A stretch of DNA of 64,000 nucleotides. Source: Halichoerus grypus. Lineage: Eukaryota > Chordata > Mammalia > Carnivora > Phocidae. Position 1 is the first letter of the stretch. Every line of letters begins with the position of its first letter. The notes under the pieces are model-generated. The model ran no database searches. It had not been told where the DNA came from and saw only the letters and a list, made by a program, of their open reading frames with translations. A program made the translations under genes and the position numbers. Shown one piece after another: positions 46,901 through 59,660 of this stretch. The stretch is taken from positions 141,312,308 to 141,376,307 of the forward strand of contig NC_135717.1 in NCBI RefSeq assembly GCF_964656455.1, in the 5' to 3' direction.

Positions 46901-48386
46901 ATAATTGTACAGTGGAATGCTGCACTTTTTAAATATAGTAAATTATTGTCATTTGCAAGGAACATACCTTGCGATCTTTGCAAATCCCCAAATTTTCTGC
47001 CACTTACAGTATAGAATTACTTGAGTTTCCTCATCTGTAAAAAGGAGAGAATGCCCCACTTGGTATGATTGTTGTGGGGATCAAATGAAGTCAAATAGCA
47101 ACAAGAAAACAGTAGAGGTGCACTGAAAAGCAGATGCGGGGGCCTGATGGACTAGGTTCAGATTTCAGCTAGGTGAGTACTTGGGTTTCAAAATCATGCT
47201 TCCCAGAAAAAAATGCAACTTTCTAGATATTTTGGACCTCTAGGGTTACTAAGAAATGAGTGAAAGAATGAAATGAACATTGCATCTGCAATGTCCCGGT
47301 ATCTACTGTTTATAAAAATTGACTTTATCTTATTTGTGCTTAATAAAAATGCTTCATCTAGACACTAACATTTCGGTATTCTTTGACTCCTGTTAACATA
47401 TAGACTGAATCAAACATGTTTGGTTAAAATAACATTGCTTGAAAGAAACTATTATGTACCTCAGCTGAGGCACATAATGTTGTATATTGTCTGCCACACA
47501 TTTCTTTATTTTCATTCTCTGTAAAATACTTGTCATTAAATTAAAAATACTAAATCACATTTAGACCTATTTGTGGGGGAAAGTGGGAAACACTGTCCTA
47601 GAACATCATAAGCTTTCTGCAATACAACAGGTAGGTATTGAGCACCTGCTATGGGCCAGGTGCTGTTCTAAGCTCTGAGGATATAGGTAAAGTAAAGCAG
47701 ACACAGTGTGGACCCTCCTGTAATTTAAAATCTAGTGAGAAAGTAGGCATTAGTTAAATAAACATATCTATGAGAAAGTTTAGAAGTTTAGAATGTAGCA
47801 TATGATTCAGGTGGCCCTCAAATCATCAGAGATGATGATTTGGGACACCTGGATAATGACCTGGACAATATCTTGGTGTTGGGACAAATGGATAATAACT
47901 TGGACAAAGAAAAATTTGGATTCGTACATCCATTGACATGAGGATAAATTCTACATGAATCAGAGATTTAAATGTTCAAAAGGCAACATTCAAAAATGTT
48001 CAAAAAACCAGTTAGAAGTTTAGAACTTCTAAAGAAATTATGGGAGAAATTCACTAATAGTGAATGGGAAGAGTGGGAAGAGTCATTCTAATTCTGATTC
48101 AATATCCAGAAGCCCAGAAGAAAAGATTGATAAATTTAACAAGAAAACTGAAAACAAATTCTGCAAGACAAAAAAAGTCAAAGTCAAAAGAAAAATGTAA
48201 GACCAAAGCACAATATTTACAACGTATCACTGATAAAGGCTAGTCTTCTATATAGAGAGCTCCTAAAAAAATCAGAAAAGGAAAATATGAACAACCTAAT
48301 TGAAAAATGGGCCAATAACTTGAACTGGTATTACAGAGAAAAAGAAATAATCCTTGAGGACACTGGAAAGATAATCGAGCATACTC
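46900..48386. other. Intergenic DNA with MIR and L2 remnants
   Basis: MIR-like at about 47,025-47,110 (gagtttcctcatctgtaaaaagg) and L2-like at about 47,630-47,790 (tattgagcacctgctatgggccagg). No gene was seen. Confidence 0.6.
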
Positions 48387-48388
48387 TT

Positions 48389-48598
48389 AAGATTTATTTA
48401 TTGATTTGAAAGAGAGAGAGAGAGAGAGAGAGAATGAGAGAATGGTGGGGAGGGGCAGAGGGAGAGGGAAAGTGATCCCAAGCAGAATCCCAGCTCAGCA
48501 CAGAGCCTGATGCAGGGCTCGATTCCACCACCCTGAGATCACGATCCCACCAAAACCAAGAGTTGGACATTCAACTGACTGCACTACCCAGGCGCCCC
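48389..48598 (-). mobile_element. CAN-SINE with 16-bp target duplication, antisense
   Basis: aagatttatttattgattt, an expanded GA run (48,408-48,432), an AG-rich body and head complement ctacccaggcgcccc. Flanks aatcgagcatactctt (48373-48388) and aatggagcatactttt (48599-48614) are an aged duplication. Confidence 0.95.
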
Positions 48599-48704
48599 AA
48601 TGGAGCATACTTTTAATAAAAGCATTTCACATTCAATTTACACTGACAAGCCATTTCTCACCTACCAGATGGTAACAAATTAAAAGTTTAATTATACTTT
48701 TATT

Positions 48705-49010
48705 TTTTAGGCTAAGCAGCTTATAAACCACAAACATTTATTTCTTATAAATAAAGGCTGGGAAGTCCAAGATCAAGGTGCCAGCAGTCTTCTTGCTGTT
48801 TCCTCACCTGGCAGGAGGGGTGAGGGAGCTGTCTGGGGTCTCTTCTGGAAGGGCACTAATCCTACTCAGGAGGGCTCCACCCTCATGTTCTACTCACTTC
48901 CCAAAGGGCCCACTTCCTAATACCATCACATAGGATGTTAGGATTTCAACATACAAATTTAAGGTGGGGCAGGGAGTGGGAGACACAAAAATTCAGACCA
49001 TAGCAAGTAG
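48705..49010 (-). repeat. MLT1-like LTR fragment, antisense
   Basis: Typical text: ggctgggaagtccaagatcaaggtgccagcag, then cttctggaagggcactaatc and cctaataccatcacat, ending near cagaccatagca. No coding capacity. The subfamily name is uncertain. Confidence 0.65.
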
Positions 49011-52000
49011 GTTGAAAGGTGATTAGTGGGTGGTAAATTGAACTCAATATATACACCCCTCCTGATATACTCATGCCCAGATTCACTCAGACACATGCTC
49101 ATGTTTCTGCAGCTGGTGGTCCTGGACCTGCTCCCACCTTCACGGTAATTCTCTATGCAGTCCGCCTGAAACAGCTAGGCAGGAACGGCCCAGTGCATGT
49201 GCAGAGGACCAGCCAAGGCATCGGCCTCCTTGCCTTCCCCTGACCAGTGTTTTCTTTCTGCCTGCCATAGGCGCTCTGGCTTCTCCCACCACTTCTGAGC
49301 CTGGAAGAAGCACCATACCCCCATGACTACCCTGATAAATTGGGTAACACAGCTGGAATAAAGGGGGAATAAATACCCTGTGAGGTGAACTCCGAACAAT
49401 GACGACAGGCCCAGGAGCCAGCAGGTAAATTGCTCACTGTCACTCCTTATCCTCACCGACCATTCCCAGACACAGTGATTCCTTTGGCCTTTCCAGATAT
49501 ATCTGTGTTGTATGTGAGCTGCGGCCTACTCTCTAATAATTCAGCTTGTATTTACTTTTGTTTCTCTCCTGCCCCACTTCCCTTAAATCGGTTCCTTGCA
49601 GAGTCTTCCCCACGTCAGTAAATAACAAATTTAATGTCTGTGTGTGCTGTGTCAGCATGTACTTGAACCACGTACATATTTCCTGACCGGCTCAGAAATT
49701 TACATTAAAACTACAAAATGCTAACTTTAACTTATTAAATCAATAAGGATTTAGCTGTTCGCTGTGTCCTGTTGGAAGGGAGAAGAGTGAAAAACAAACT
49801 CATGGACTTTCTAGGAGAAAAAGAATATAAAACATCCACCTAAATAATTTCTATTGTCATTTTATTTATTTTTGCTTTTCTCCCTGCCTCTCTTGATCTG
49901 GGATTAAATTGAATATATATATATATATATATATAAATTTTAAATTTCTTTAAGAATTTTTATATTCTAGGGGTGCCTGGGTGGCTCAGTTGGTTAGGCA
50001 TCTGCCTTCAGCTCAGGTCATGATCCCAGAGTCCTGGGATCGAGTCCCACATAGGGCTCCCAGCTCGGGGGGAGCCTGCTTCTGCCTCTGACCCACTCTC
50101 CCCTCTCATGCTGTTTCTCACTCTCTTTCTCTCTCTCAAATAAATAAATAAAATGTTTAAAAAAAAAAGAATTTTTATATTCTAAAAAGCTTTCCTGCAG
50201 TAGAAATTTTATATGCTATATAGTATTTTCATAAATATCACGATTTATTTAACCAGTCTATTAATGGATATTAAATGTTTCTCATTTTCCCTATTATAAA
50301 CTCTTATGCATGAAGTGGAATTGAAGGACCCAAATGGCATCAACATGCTGAAGAATTTCCATACATTTTGCTAATTTGTCTTCCACAAGTGCTGATCAAC
50401 TTTTTTCTTCCCCAAGAAGTTTATGAGTTTGTTTCTTTTATCCTTTATCATAATCAACACTAGATAGTAGCAGACAAAAGTCCTTATTGATATAATAAGA
50501 AAAAAGGTCAGCTCACAGTAGAATAGATATCTGACGGTGCCACTGAATTCAAACCTTTTTATATACTCATTTTATCTCTTGTATATTTTTTCTTTGTCCA
50601 TTTTCTTAGTGGTAATTTTATAGAGTGCCCTTTCAGGACAAATGATTTTGCCTGTCTCCACCTTTAAGTACTATAATTAATATACCCTGGGACTTTTGGT
50701 TCTGTTTTTAAAATTAAATTATTAGTAGTAAAACAAAACCTCTACGTGTTAGCTTTAAGAGATGAATATGAATAAATTATTGATATATTCCATTCAATTT
50801 AAACTGAAAAGGAGAGAAGACAGATACGGTACCTTGAGGCTCTAATGTCCAAAAGAGAATAGAGGCTCTTAATAGGAATTAAAAGGTTTCTGAGCTTTTT
50901 CTAGGCAATTAATTATCATGTAATATTTCAAGGTTAATGTTCACATTACATAGAAAATAACACCATTGAAATCAAAATATCTCAACAATTTCTTAAAATT
51001 AAGCTTTGACAGAGTTTGTGGTTACAACATGTACATTCAGAAGATTTCAAGATACACAAAAATTATGACTCTGGCCAGAAGGCTTACAGCCCAAGTGAAT
51101 CAGGATTCACATTTGTGCTAATATTCCCAGATAAGGTCACTGTGAATGGTCCAGAAGTCTGGTTTCTATATAAAAGTGCTCATCTGAGGGGCAAAGGAGT
51201 ACTGAAATCTGGCTTATGTTTCTCAAGCCAGGTCATGTACCCTGACAAGAAGCTGTCTCTACCCAGAGGAAGGAATGCCTTTTTCTTTGCATGAAGACAC
51301 TGGCCTCTCGCCAAGCCAAACACCCATTTGGGAGTGCATCTTCCCAGACGGAGGAGCTGTTTCTAATAATTCCTGAGGTATTTTCTAATTTATCCACAAG
51401 ACATTGTGCCTTTTCCTAATGTATCTATCATGAGGAGGCATCTTTTGCTAGTTTGCACAAAGGTTAGCAACGATCTTGCTCTTAGCTTTAGCATACATTT
51501 TTTTCTAATAATGTTGTATAAATGGCCTTGGTACTTGAAATCTTGCCTGTACACTGCATCTTTGGGGGGGAATTATTTCACTAACAACTGCTAACTAGAA
51601 AGACTGATGATCTGGTTAAAGTAAAAATTCTATCACATTATCAAAAATGTTATCTACTGTCAGAAAATAGATTACAGAAATCTTGAGATGGATAAATTTT
51701 AAAAATAGTATTTTATTTACTAAAGATATGGAATTTAACTTTTCTGCCTTCTCAGTCATATTTATTTTGTGCCCAAATTAAATTTTGTCTGTCTATATAT
51801 TCTATTAAAAGCTATATATGCATGCACATAAACACATACATAAAAATAAATTCAGTTTTGCAACCTAATTTAATAGTTCTGTATGTGAATTAACCGAAGT
51901 CCTTACTGTCAGTCCTAATATCTCCATTATTGAATTCTTATGTTTGTTTTATTTCTTGGTTGCTTATGTCTTCAAGTAATTTTTCTCCAGAAAGGCATAT

Positions 52001-54450
52001 AGATTATATATCTCCTAAGGCTTTATTCACACTGTAGCTTGATAGCTAAGGTCTCAGGCTCTCGGATGAAATAGGTAAAAGTTCAAATCCTAATACCATC
52101 CTTTTCTGTGTGACTCTAAATAAACTTAATAATTTTGCACTTCATAGTTTTCAAATTTCTCATAGGATTTGTGTGAGGTTAATGGAGTTAATACAGGTAA
52201 ATTACTTACTAGAGTGTTTAACACATAGAGAGGACTTGATATATATAAGCTGAGTATAAAAATTTGAGGTCAGAGTTTGCTTTCAAAACTCTAGACATTG
52301 CTTCATTGTGATTGGACATTTAGTGCTCTAAAAGAAAAGTCTGGTTTCCATTTTAGTATTTGGTTCCATTATAGGTATATTTCTTTTCCTTTTTTTTTTT
52401 TTTGAATGATTGCTTATTATAATTTTCCTTCAAGTTTTGAATTCAATACTACTGTGAAAGTGTGTATAGGTATGGTTCGCTATTTATTTTCTTTTGGATC
52501 TTCTGATATTCACACAATATTTTTCTAAATATATAAAAGGTGTTTCTTTTATTGCTAGTATATTTTTATTTGATATGTTTTCCTTTTAATCTGGTTTTAT
52601 ATTCAGAAATATTAATTATGTATACATTGTTTTTCTTTCATACCTATGACATTTTCTATGTCTTCATCTATTTGTCTTTTTTGCTCTCCATAATTGTATA
52701 TTAAGTTTTCTTCCATAATAGTTATTCATACTTGCTCTACTCCCATCAGTGTAGATTGGTGTAAATCTGCAAATGCATTTTTAGTTTCCTCATATTTATT
52801 CGTATCAGATTCCCTTTTTAACTCATCTAATTTTTTTTTTTTTAACTTCAGGCTATTTTCTTTTTATACAAGACTATTTTTCCCTCTCAATATTTTTCCA
52901 TGGTTTTATGGAAATCATGTATTTTGTGTACTTCAGACAAAAACAAAAATTTTCCTGGTTTCTTCCCCTGAATTCTGCATCAGAATGCTTATAATAGCTA
53001 ATCTCTTCTTCTCCTCAGTTTTTAGGATATTTTCTTTGCTTTGTAGTACTTTTTCATAGGTCTCATGGATTATTTTCATGCCATTTTGGCTATTCATATT
53101 AGGTTATATGGATTGCCCATGGTTGTCCTCTATTACCACTTAAGGAATGGTAAGAATTTTACTCTCATATTTCCAGCTACAGGGTAGGATGATAAAGTTG
53201 ATTCCTATTTTACTTTCCATATTCTGGCGAGCATGTCCTAATAGTTCTCAACTATGAAGGTGACAGATTCCTCACCATCCTTTCATGCTTCTCTGATATC
53301 CCGAATTGTCAAAATTCATCAAAAACTATGATTTTCTTTGTTCACAGCTACCATTTTTATCGTCCATTTTTCTTGACACTCTCTTCATCTATAATGTTTA
53401 TCTTGTAATGACTACTCATAAAATACAGTGGAGTACTACTAAAATCTGTTGTTTCCTGGGAGCTGCTATCTTTCAAGAGATCCAGAAAGACCAGAAAGAG
53501 AGTCAGAATTCGAGAAAGTTTAGCTACCTTTGAAAGACATTGTTTCATCACCCTGTGGCCACTGACCAGCTTCTGATGCATAGAACTCTGAGTTAAGGAA
53601 TTGGGAATGAGAGAGCTATAAGCTATCTCCTTTGTCTTTCCTGGTAAATTTTATCTATAATAAAAGATTTTCTTCTGAAATCAGTTTTGTTCTTTTATAT
53701 GATTTCAGATCGTAAACTTTGTTTTGTTTTTATATTTTAGAACAGTACAAACTGAGACTCAAATATCAACATTATACGAAAGGTCTACAAAATTTTGCAA
53801 AGGAGTCTTGAGAAAATAAAATGACTATACTATTAGGATAACAAATGCTTAACCAAACATATGAGAATTATTTAATGTTGAGAACAGTAGATTAAAATCA
53901 ACATTTAGGAAATTATTTAACTTTAGAAAAAGTTTGTAAGATATAAATATATTAGACCTGCTAAAAGTAGTACCTGAATACCTGTGTTTTTTGTCATATT
54001 CATTTCCTTGATCTAACCGCTCTAAATTATATCAAATAGGATGAGATTAATTATGTAATCAATGGATAAGGATATTCTTCTGAGATTCATTGTTAGGAAA
54101 ACAGCCTCTGGAACTAGGATGCCTGGGATCAAATCCCAATGATGTTACTTATTAATCCTGGGGAGGATAAGTGCCACTGCAAAGAATATCTTTCACAAGA
54201 TTTAAGAATTTGAGATAACCAACTTTGAGATGGGCCAGAGTGAATGAAGTGCCAGGACTTGAATGCATTTATCTCTGCTTCCCTTGCTCTGCCAACTCCA
54301 TTTTCTCCTGCTGCATTCCTGGTGCTCCACATGGCAACTTTGTATATGGCTACGGCAGCTTCCATGAAAACAACCTTCAATATGTTTTCCAACAAAGAAG
54401 ACAGGACATCTATCTCTGAGCGATGACTGCCCAAGTTTGCAATCACATTA
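49010..54450. other. Intergenic DNA, one SINE and L1-like remnants
   Basis: A TA run lies at about 49,914-49,934, a CAN-SINE at 49,969-50,166 and L1-like sequence at about 50,250-50,410. MIR-like sequence lies at about 52,020-52,240. The T-rich stretch 52,360-53,100 may be old L1 3' sequence. The open frame 51,016-51,294 is discussed under findings. No gene was supported. Confidence 0.5.
49969..50166 (+). mobile_element. CAN-SINE with perfect 17-bp target duplication
   Basis: The flanks aagaatttttatattct at 49952-49968 and 50167-50183 are identical. The head ggggtgcctgggtggctcag and tail caaataaataaataaaatg are intact. It is next to a TA microsatellite. Confidence 0.97.
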
Positions 54451-55070
54451 ACTGTGGGTATTGCTTCTCTATTGCTGTGAAATGAAGTACCACAAATTTA
54501 AGGTCTTGAATCAAAACATTTATTATCTGACAATTTCTGTGAACGAGGAGTCTGGGCTCTCTGCTCAGGATCTCACCAGGCTGAAATCAAGTTGTTATTT
54601 AGGACCGTGATCTCATCTGAGGCTATGGGTCCTCTGTTTCAAGCTCATTCACATTGTTGGCAGAATTAAATTCCATGAGACTGTAGGACTGAGATCACGT
54701 GTTCTGGCTGGCTGTAGGCTGGGGCACACATTCAGCCCCTGGAGGCAAGGCTCATGTTCTAACCACCTGGCCCTCTCATATCATGGCAACTTCTTCAAAG
54801 TCAGCAGGAGAATGCCTCTTTTGTTCTGCTACAGGGAAGTCTTCTATAATGTAAATAATCATGGTAGTGATGATCTCATCATTTTCACAGGTCCACCAAA
54901 CCTCAGGGGGAGGGGATTATACAGGGTATGAATAACAGGGGATGGAAATCTTAGGTGTCGGTGTCATCCTAGAATTGTGCCAACAGTAGGTGTTAGAGTA
55001 TCATGCTTGGACCGCCAGGGTCATTGGCCATCCCTATGAGCTCACAGAGCTCCCTTATCCTCTAGTGTCC
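54450..55070 (-). repeat. MLT1/MaLR-like LTR fragment, antisense (tentative)
   Basis: ttctctattgctgtgaaatgaagtaccacaaattta then gaggagtctgggctc and ctgaaatcaagttgt recall the antisense end of MaLR-type LTRs. It is diverged, with approximate boundaries. Confidence 0.5.
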
Positions 55071-56930
55071 TATAAAGAGAGACAAAAACAGTCCCACTAA
55101 TTCATCCAGGTTAGAAGTTTTAAGGAGAGATGTTTTTATGTTGGTCTTTAACTTTTTTCTTTCATTTTTCAGGGTATAAAGATAGTGGATCTTCCCGTCT
55201 GGATATAAAGCCCTTGTAGTAAGGAAGTCACAGTTTTCTTGCTTCAACTTTCCTGTCCCTCCAGCTAAGATATTTTCTTCATCAAAGTTTCTCAGTAAAA
55301 ATTTATAAAATTCATTAAACATATTAAATGTACTGATAATCTCATTTAGAAATAAATTCCCACCCATCCTGGCATACTTGTTAACAAATCTATCAGGAAA
55401 GCCATAAACGTGATGGACCAGACCTCAAATTATTTCACAACCACCCCATTCCAGAGATGCAGATCCTTTTTGTTTAGTCTCAATTCTCAATATGACATTT
55501 GCATTTTAGTCCACACCAATAAATACAGATAAATCTGAGTTTTAATATTGGATTCTGAAATGCAGCCAATAACACTTTACTAAACATATCATTTTCACTC
55601 AAAGCAAATTCATTTGGATTAATTTGGATGATTAAATCATTTCATAAAAGATCTGTTGCAATAACTACTTTTCATATTGTATAAATAAATATGCTAAAAA
55701 GATAATACCACAAATTATTAGGAAATTTTGCATTGTAGAAAAGGCCAACCCTAGTTATAGAACTAAAACACCACGCTTTTTGGCATCACATTTAAGAAAC
55801 AAATACAGATGAAAAACATGCTGCTAATCCATCTTTTATTTTCTTTCTTTTGTCACCCATGCCAGCAAAATAAAGCTTAGAAATTCTACAGCAACAATGG
55901 CTTTCCTTAAATAATGATAGAAATCTGGCTCACTTTAATTACATGTCAGCTTATAAAAGTGTTATTTTTGTGAGAAAATTTAAAGTATTTCCTTTGAAAG
56001 AGGACATTTAAGAAGACACGTAAGAACAGGAGACAGAAAACAAGGAAAGATAAAAACAGTACATCTAATTTATCTAGAAGATTTGAGAAAGAATATTTTT
56101 GTGTTGGTCTTTAACTTTTAAGCACTGTTCCATTTTAACCTTAAAACAATATAATTTTCCACAGTCTGAAATGTGACAAATCTTGCTAATCTAAAGAGTA
56201 AATCATTAGGAAAGAAAGAGTCTCATGCACATCACAAACGGTTCAGAAAAAGACTCTTCAGATTCAAAGCAGAACCAGATTAGAGGACTCGTAAGTCATA
56301 CATTAGGTTGTTTAGAGTGACATGACTCATCTTAAAACTTGTATTTGTTTCAAAAACATTGAAAAATATTTATAATGAAGTAAGTCTCAAGTGTCATCTA
56401 GAAAAAGGAGATGGCAGAGTTTTATAATATTCCCTCTACAAGTATTTATTCAAAAAATATTTGTTGAGTACTCACTATGTAAGGTATCACAATTGGCTTG
56501 TGAGTAATATGAAAATCAATAGGAAATAAGACTTACCTTCAGGGAGATTACAATCTGATAGAGATACTAAGATGTTCACAGATAATTATATAAAAAATAG
56601 AATTCAATGAGCCATGTATTAGAGGCACTAAGTACCACAGAAGCACAGAGGAGGGGGGATAGAGCTCTTGTTAGGAATACCAGGAAAAGTTTCATGAAGA
56701 CGGTGAAATAAGAGAAAGTATTGCAGGGAAAAACAGTGAACTGAACATGTATGAAGTAAGCCGAAATGTTTCTGGAGAACTTCAATGGGCACAGTAAGGA
56801 ATTAGGGAGGCTGAGGAGCCATTGAAGACACTGTGAGCTGTAAAGTTACATTATCAGAACTGAACTCTAGGAAGATTAATCTGAAGACAGTTGAAAATAG
56901 ATGAAAAACCAGAGATAAGGAGACTTGTTT
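55070..56930. other. Intergenic DNA with L2-like tail
   Basis: Mostly unassigned AT-rich sequence. About 56,440-56,890 is L2-like (tatttgttgagtactcactatgtaagg, then ttaccttcagggagattacaatctgatagag). A near-repeat phrase (gtgttggtctttaactttt...) occurs at about 55,138 and 56,102. Confidence 0.5.
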
Positions 56931-57125
56931 GTTTTGCTTTGTATTTTTGGGGGGAGAGAGGAGGGGGGCAGGCAGAGGGAGAGGGAAAGGGAAAAAGAGA
57001 ATCTTAAGCAGGCTCCACACCCAGCACAGAGCTGAGGCTGGGCTCAATCTCAAGACCCCGAGATCATGACCTGAACCCAAATCAAGAGTTAGACGCTTAA
57101 CTGATTGAGCCACCCAGGTGCCCCT
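56931..57125 (-). mobile_element. CAN-SINE with 20-bp target duplication, antisense
   Basis: Diverged body without the usual aaagattttattt tail, but a clear head complement gagccacccaggtgcccc. Flanks agagataaggagacttgttt (56911-56930) and agagatcaggagacctgttt (57126-57145) differ at two bases. Confidence 0.93.
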
Positions 57126-57189
57126 AGAGATCAGGAGACCTGTTTTAGACCAATCTAATAAGAAGGAATGAAGGGATGCCAGTTATCTT

Positions 57190-57900
57190 AGTGTGATATT
57201 GTGATTTATAATAAAATATATATTTGGTCCTCATCACTGTTTCCCTTGGAATTTCCTAAGTGATGGGAGCTATAAAGGTGTCTTCTGTTATTTTAATGAG
57301 GTGACCTTTGGACAGATTCTAAGAATGGGGGCTGGTTGCCAGTGAAGCCAACCATATGATCAGGGGGTTGGAAATTTCAGTCCCATCACAACCTCCCAGA
57401 AGGGGAGAGGGCTTCGAGGTTGAATCAATCACCAATGGCCACGGTTGATTTAATCAACTATTGGGGGAGTTTCCGGGTTGGTGAACACATGAAGATTTGG
57501 GGAGAGTGGTGTACTCCAAGAGGACATGAATGTCTCTTCCCACATACCTTGCTCTTGCATCTCTTCCATGTGGCTGTTCCTGAGTTCCATCCTTTTATAA
57601 TAATAAACCAGTCATCTAGTGAGTAAACTGATTTTCTGAGTTGGGTGTGCCACTCTAGCAAATTAATTGAACTCAGGGAGTTCAGTTGAACCTACAGCCA
57701 GTAGGTCAGAAGCATGGATAGCAACCTGGGCTTGTGACAGACATATGGAATGGCGTGGTGGGGGGAGTCTTGTAGGACTGAATGCTTAGCCGTGGAATTT
57801 GACTCTATCTTTGTGTAGACAGCGTCAGAATTGAGTTGAATTGTAGGACACCAAGCTGGTATCCCGAGAATTCTCACACATTGGAATTGGGTCCAGGAGC
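57190..57900 (+). repeat. Unnamed LTR-like interspersed repeat, copy B
   Basis: It shares with copy A (30,801-31,545), in the same order, tataaaggtgtcttctgtta, ctggttgccag, atctcttccatgtggctgttcctgagtt, ttttataataataaacc and cagaattgagttgaattgtagg. The family name was not recalled. Confidence 0.7.
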
Positions 57901-58245
57901 CCAAAGATTAGATGAGAGGGAAAGAGGACCTGGATTTAGATAGTAAGAGCAAGAACAAGAGGAATACGGTTGTGCACAGGATCATAGTATGATTAGGGAG
58001 AACTAGTAACATTGTTGCTATAGCCTCAGTGCTTAGCACTGTGCTTGACACATACCATGCACTCAAAACTTTTGATTGGATGACTGGAATTTGAAGGTGA
58101 GGAAGGGATGGGTATTACTTGTATAATTGTTACATTTCTATCAGAGATGTGGTTATACATATATGTCCACCCAACCTCTGGTGAAGATGTGGGTTTCTTT
58201 TCATAATAGTTATTTAAATAAGATGCCAAACAACATATCTCCTAA

Positions 58246-58412
58246 TAGGGTGACTCAGTCGCTTAAGCGTCTGCCTTTGGCTCAGGTCATGATCCCAGCA
58301 TCCTGAGATAGAGCCCTGCATCAGGCTCCTTGCTCAGCAGGAAGCCTGCTTCTCCCTCTCCCACTCCCCCTGCTTTTGTTCCCGCTCTTGCTGTGTCTCT
58401 GAGTCAAATGAT
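58246..58412 (+). mobile_element. CAN-SINE lacking its tail, sense
   Basis: It starts inside the head (agggtgactcagtcgcttaagcg) and keeps gtcatgatcccag and cttctccctctcccactcccc, but ends at gagtcaaatg without an A-rich tail. It is old or truncated by deletion. Confidence 0.88.
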
Positions 58413-59300
58413 CTGAATGAACTGAGATTCCAACTCTTAAACATGGCATATACTTTCCAGAGAGAGATAGCTAAGGTTATCACCTAAGCCCATGGTCCTG
58501 GGACTAGAGAGGGAGTAATTGCCCTAAGAGGAGTTTTAGAGGTAGAATCAAAAAAAGATTTTTGAGGACAAAATTGACTTTGGGTAGTGAGGGAAAGAAT
58601 CTGAGGATGCAGAGTTGATAATTTTTTTGTTTGGTTGTCTGACGCTCTACTCAGGAAGGGCTGGGAGAAGGATGATCATGAATTTCATTTTGGAAAGATG
58701 GTTTGGAATTGCCTTTTGGGGACATCGGGGTGAAGATGGCCAGTGCAGAGCTGTAAATACTGCTCTGAAGTCCCGGAAAGAAATGAGGGGCAAGGCGGAG
58801 TGACTGGCAGTCTTGAATACGACTGAAATCGCAAAAGTGAACGAAATACCCCAGACTCAACGAAGGAACCATGGGTCAAGTCAATTTTTAAGGTGGAAAT
58901 GTCAGAGGATAATGTGGATTGAGAAAATGGAAGATCCAGGTGAGGGTGATGTCAGGGATGCTAACTGTGGAGAAGATCTCAGAAAGGAGGAAGAGTTCAA
59001 TCAACACTTTCAAATGCCGCAGAAAACAAACAGCAATTAAACCACACGACGTGTTAACACTGAAAGAATGTGGCTCCATACATAGCCACATGAGTGAACT
59101 TAACTCAAAACTGTGTCCACTCAGGGCTGTTCACAGCCACATGGTGGGCTTCTGTTTCTTTTTCACGAGAGGCCAAATGTCCCACTCGCGTTCTCCTTCA
59201 CTGCCCTACCCTTCCCTCCCTTCTTCCATGCCGAGTGCCATGCTCCTGCACACACCAATGCTGTAGGACTCGCCTCCCACTCCCCTTCCTACCCGCCGCC
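58413..59300. other. Sequence upstream of the CpG island
   Basis: No gene was seen. GC content rises from about 59,150 toward the island. Open frames here overlap in several registers and are chance products. Confidence 0.5.
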
Positions 59301-59307
59301 GCTCAGC

Positions 59308-59321
59308 GTTTCCATGGAGAC
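59308..59321 (+). promoter_or_regulatory. RFX X-box motif
   Basis: gtttccatggagac fits the X-box rule RYYNYY-N(1-3)-RRNRAC at every position, with a two-base spacer. RFX factors bind such sites near promoters of ciliary and hair-cell genes. It lies at the 5' edge of a CpG island about 1.46 kb upstream of the start codon at 60779. Binding is inferred. Confidence 0.6.
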
Positions 59322-59339
59322 CTTCTCTTAATGAGCCGA

Positions 59340-59660
59340 GGGACAGGGCCTCGCGGCCGGAACGAAACCCGCGGAGCAGCGAGCAGCGGCGTAAAGAGCG
59401 GGAGCGGAGCGGACGGCTGGCTGAGAGGAGCCGGGAGGAAGCTGCAAGGAGCCCGGCCGCCAGCTGGGCGGCGGTGGCGGGCTCGCGCGCTCCCGCGCCG
59501 CCTCTGCGCCTGCCCGACCCCGCACCTGCTCGCGAACCTTGCAAAGCGCGGGCGGCTGCGCGGTGGGGCCGGCTCGGGCCGGTCAGGGCGGGCGGCGTGG
59601 GCACCCGCACGCAGCGGTCCCCTGGCTGTGCGCTCCGCGCCCTGACTTGAGGGCTGTGCT
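59340..59660 (+). promoter_or_regulatory. PTPRQ: CpG island, likely promoter of the downstream FN3 gene (PTPRQ)
   Basis: This is the only CpG-dense, GC-rich block in the 64 kb (for example gctcgcgcgctcccgcgccgcc). GC boxes are at 59,466-59,471 and 59,585-59,595, and an inverted CCAAT box (attgg) at 59,724-59,728. A noncoding first exon is expected here or shortly downstream, because the coding start at 60779 follows directly on a splice acceptor. Long open frames in the block reflect GC content and are not taken as genes. Confidence 0.7.

Noticed and set aside
48408..48432. GA run, TTTA, CA, TG and TA runs as regulatory elements or CRISPR-like repeats
   Set aside because: They are ordinary microsatellites, several inside SINE or L1 tails. 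No spacer-repeat structure exists.
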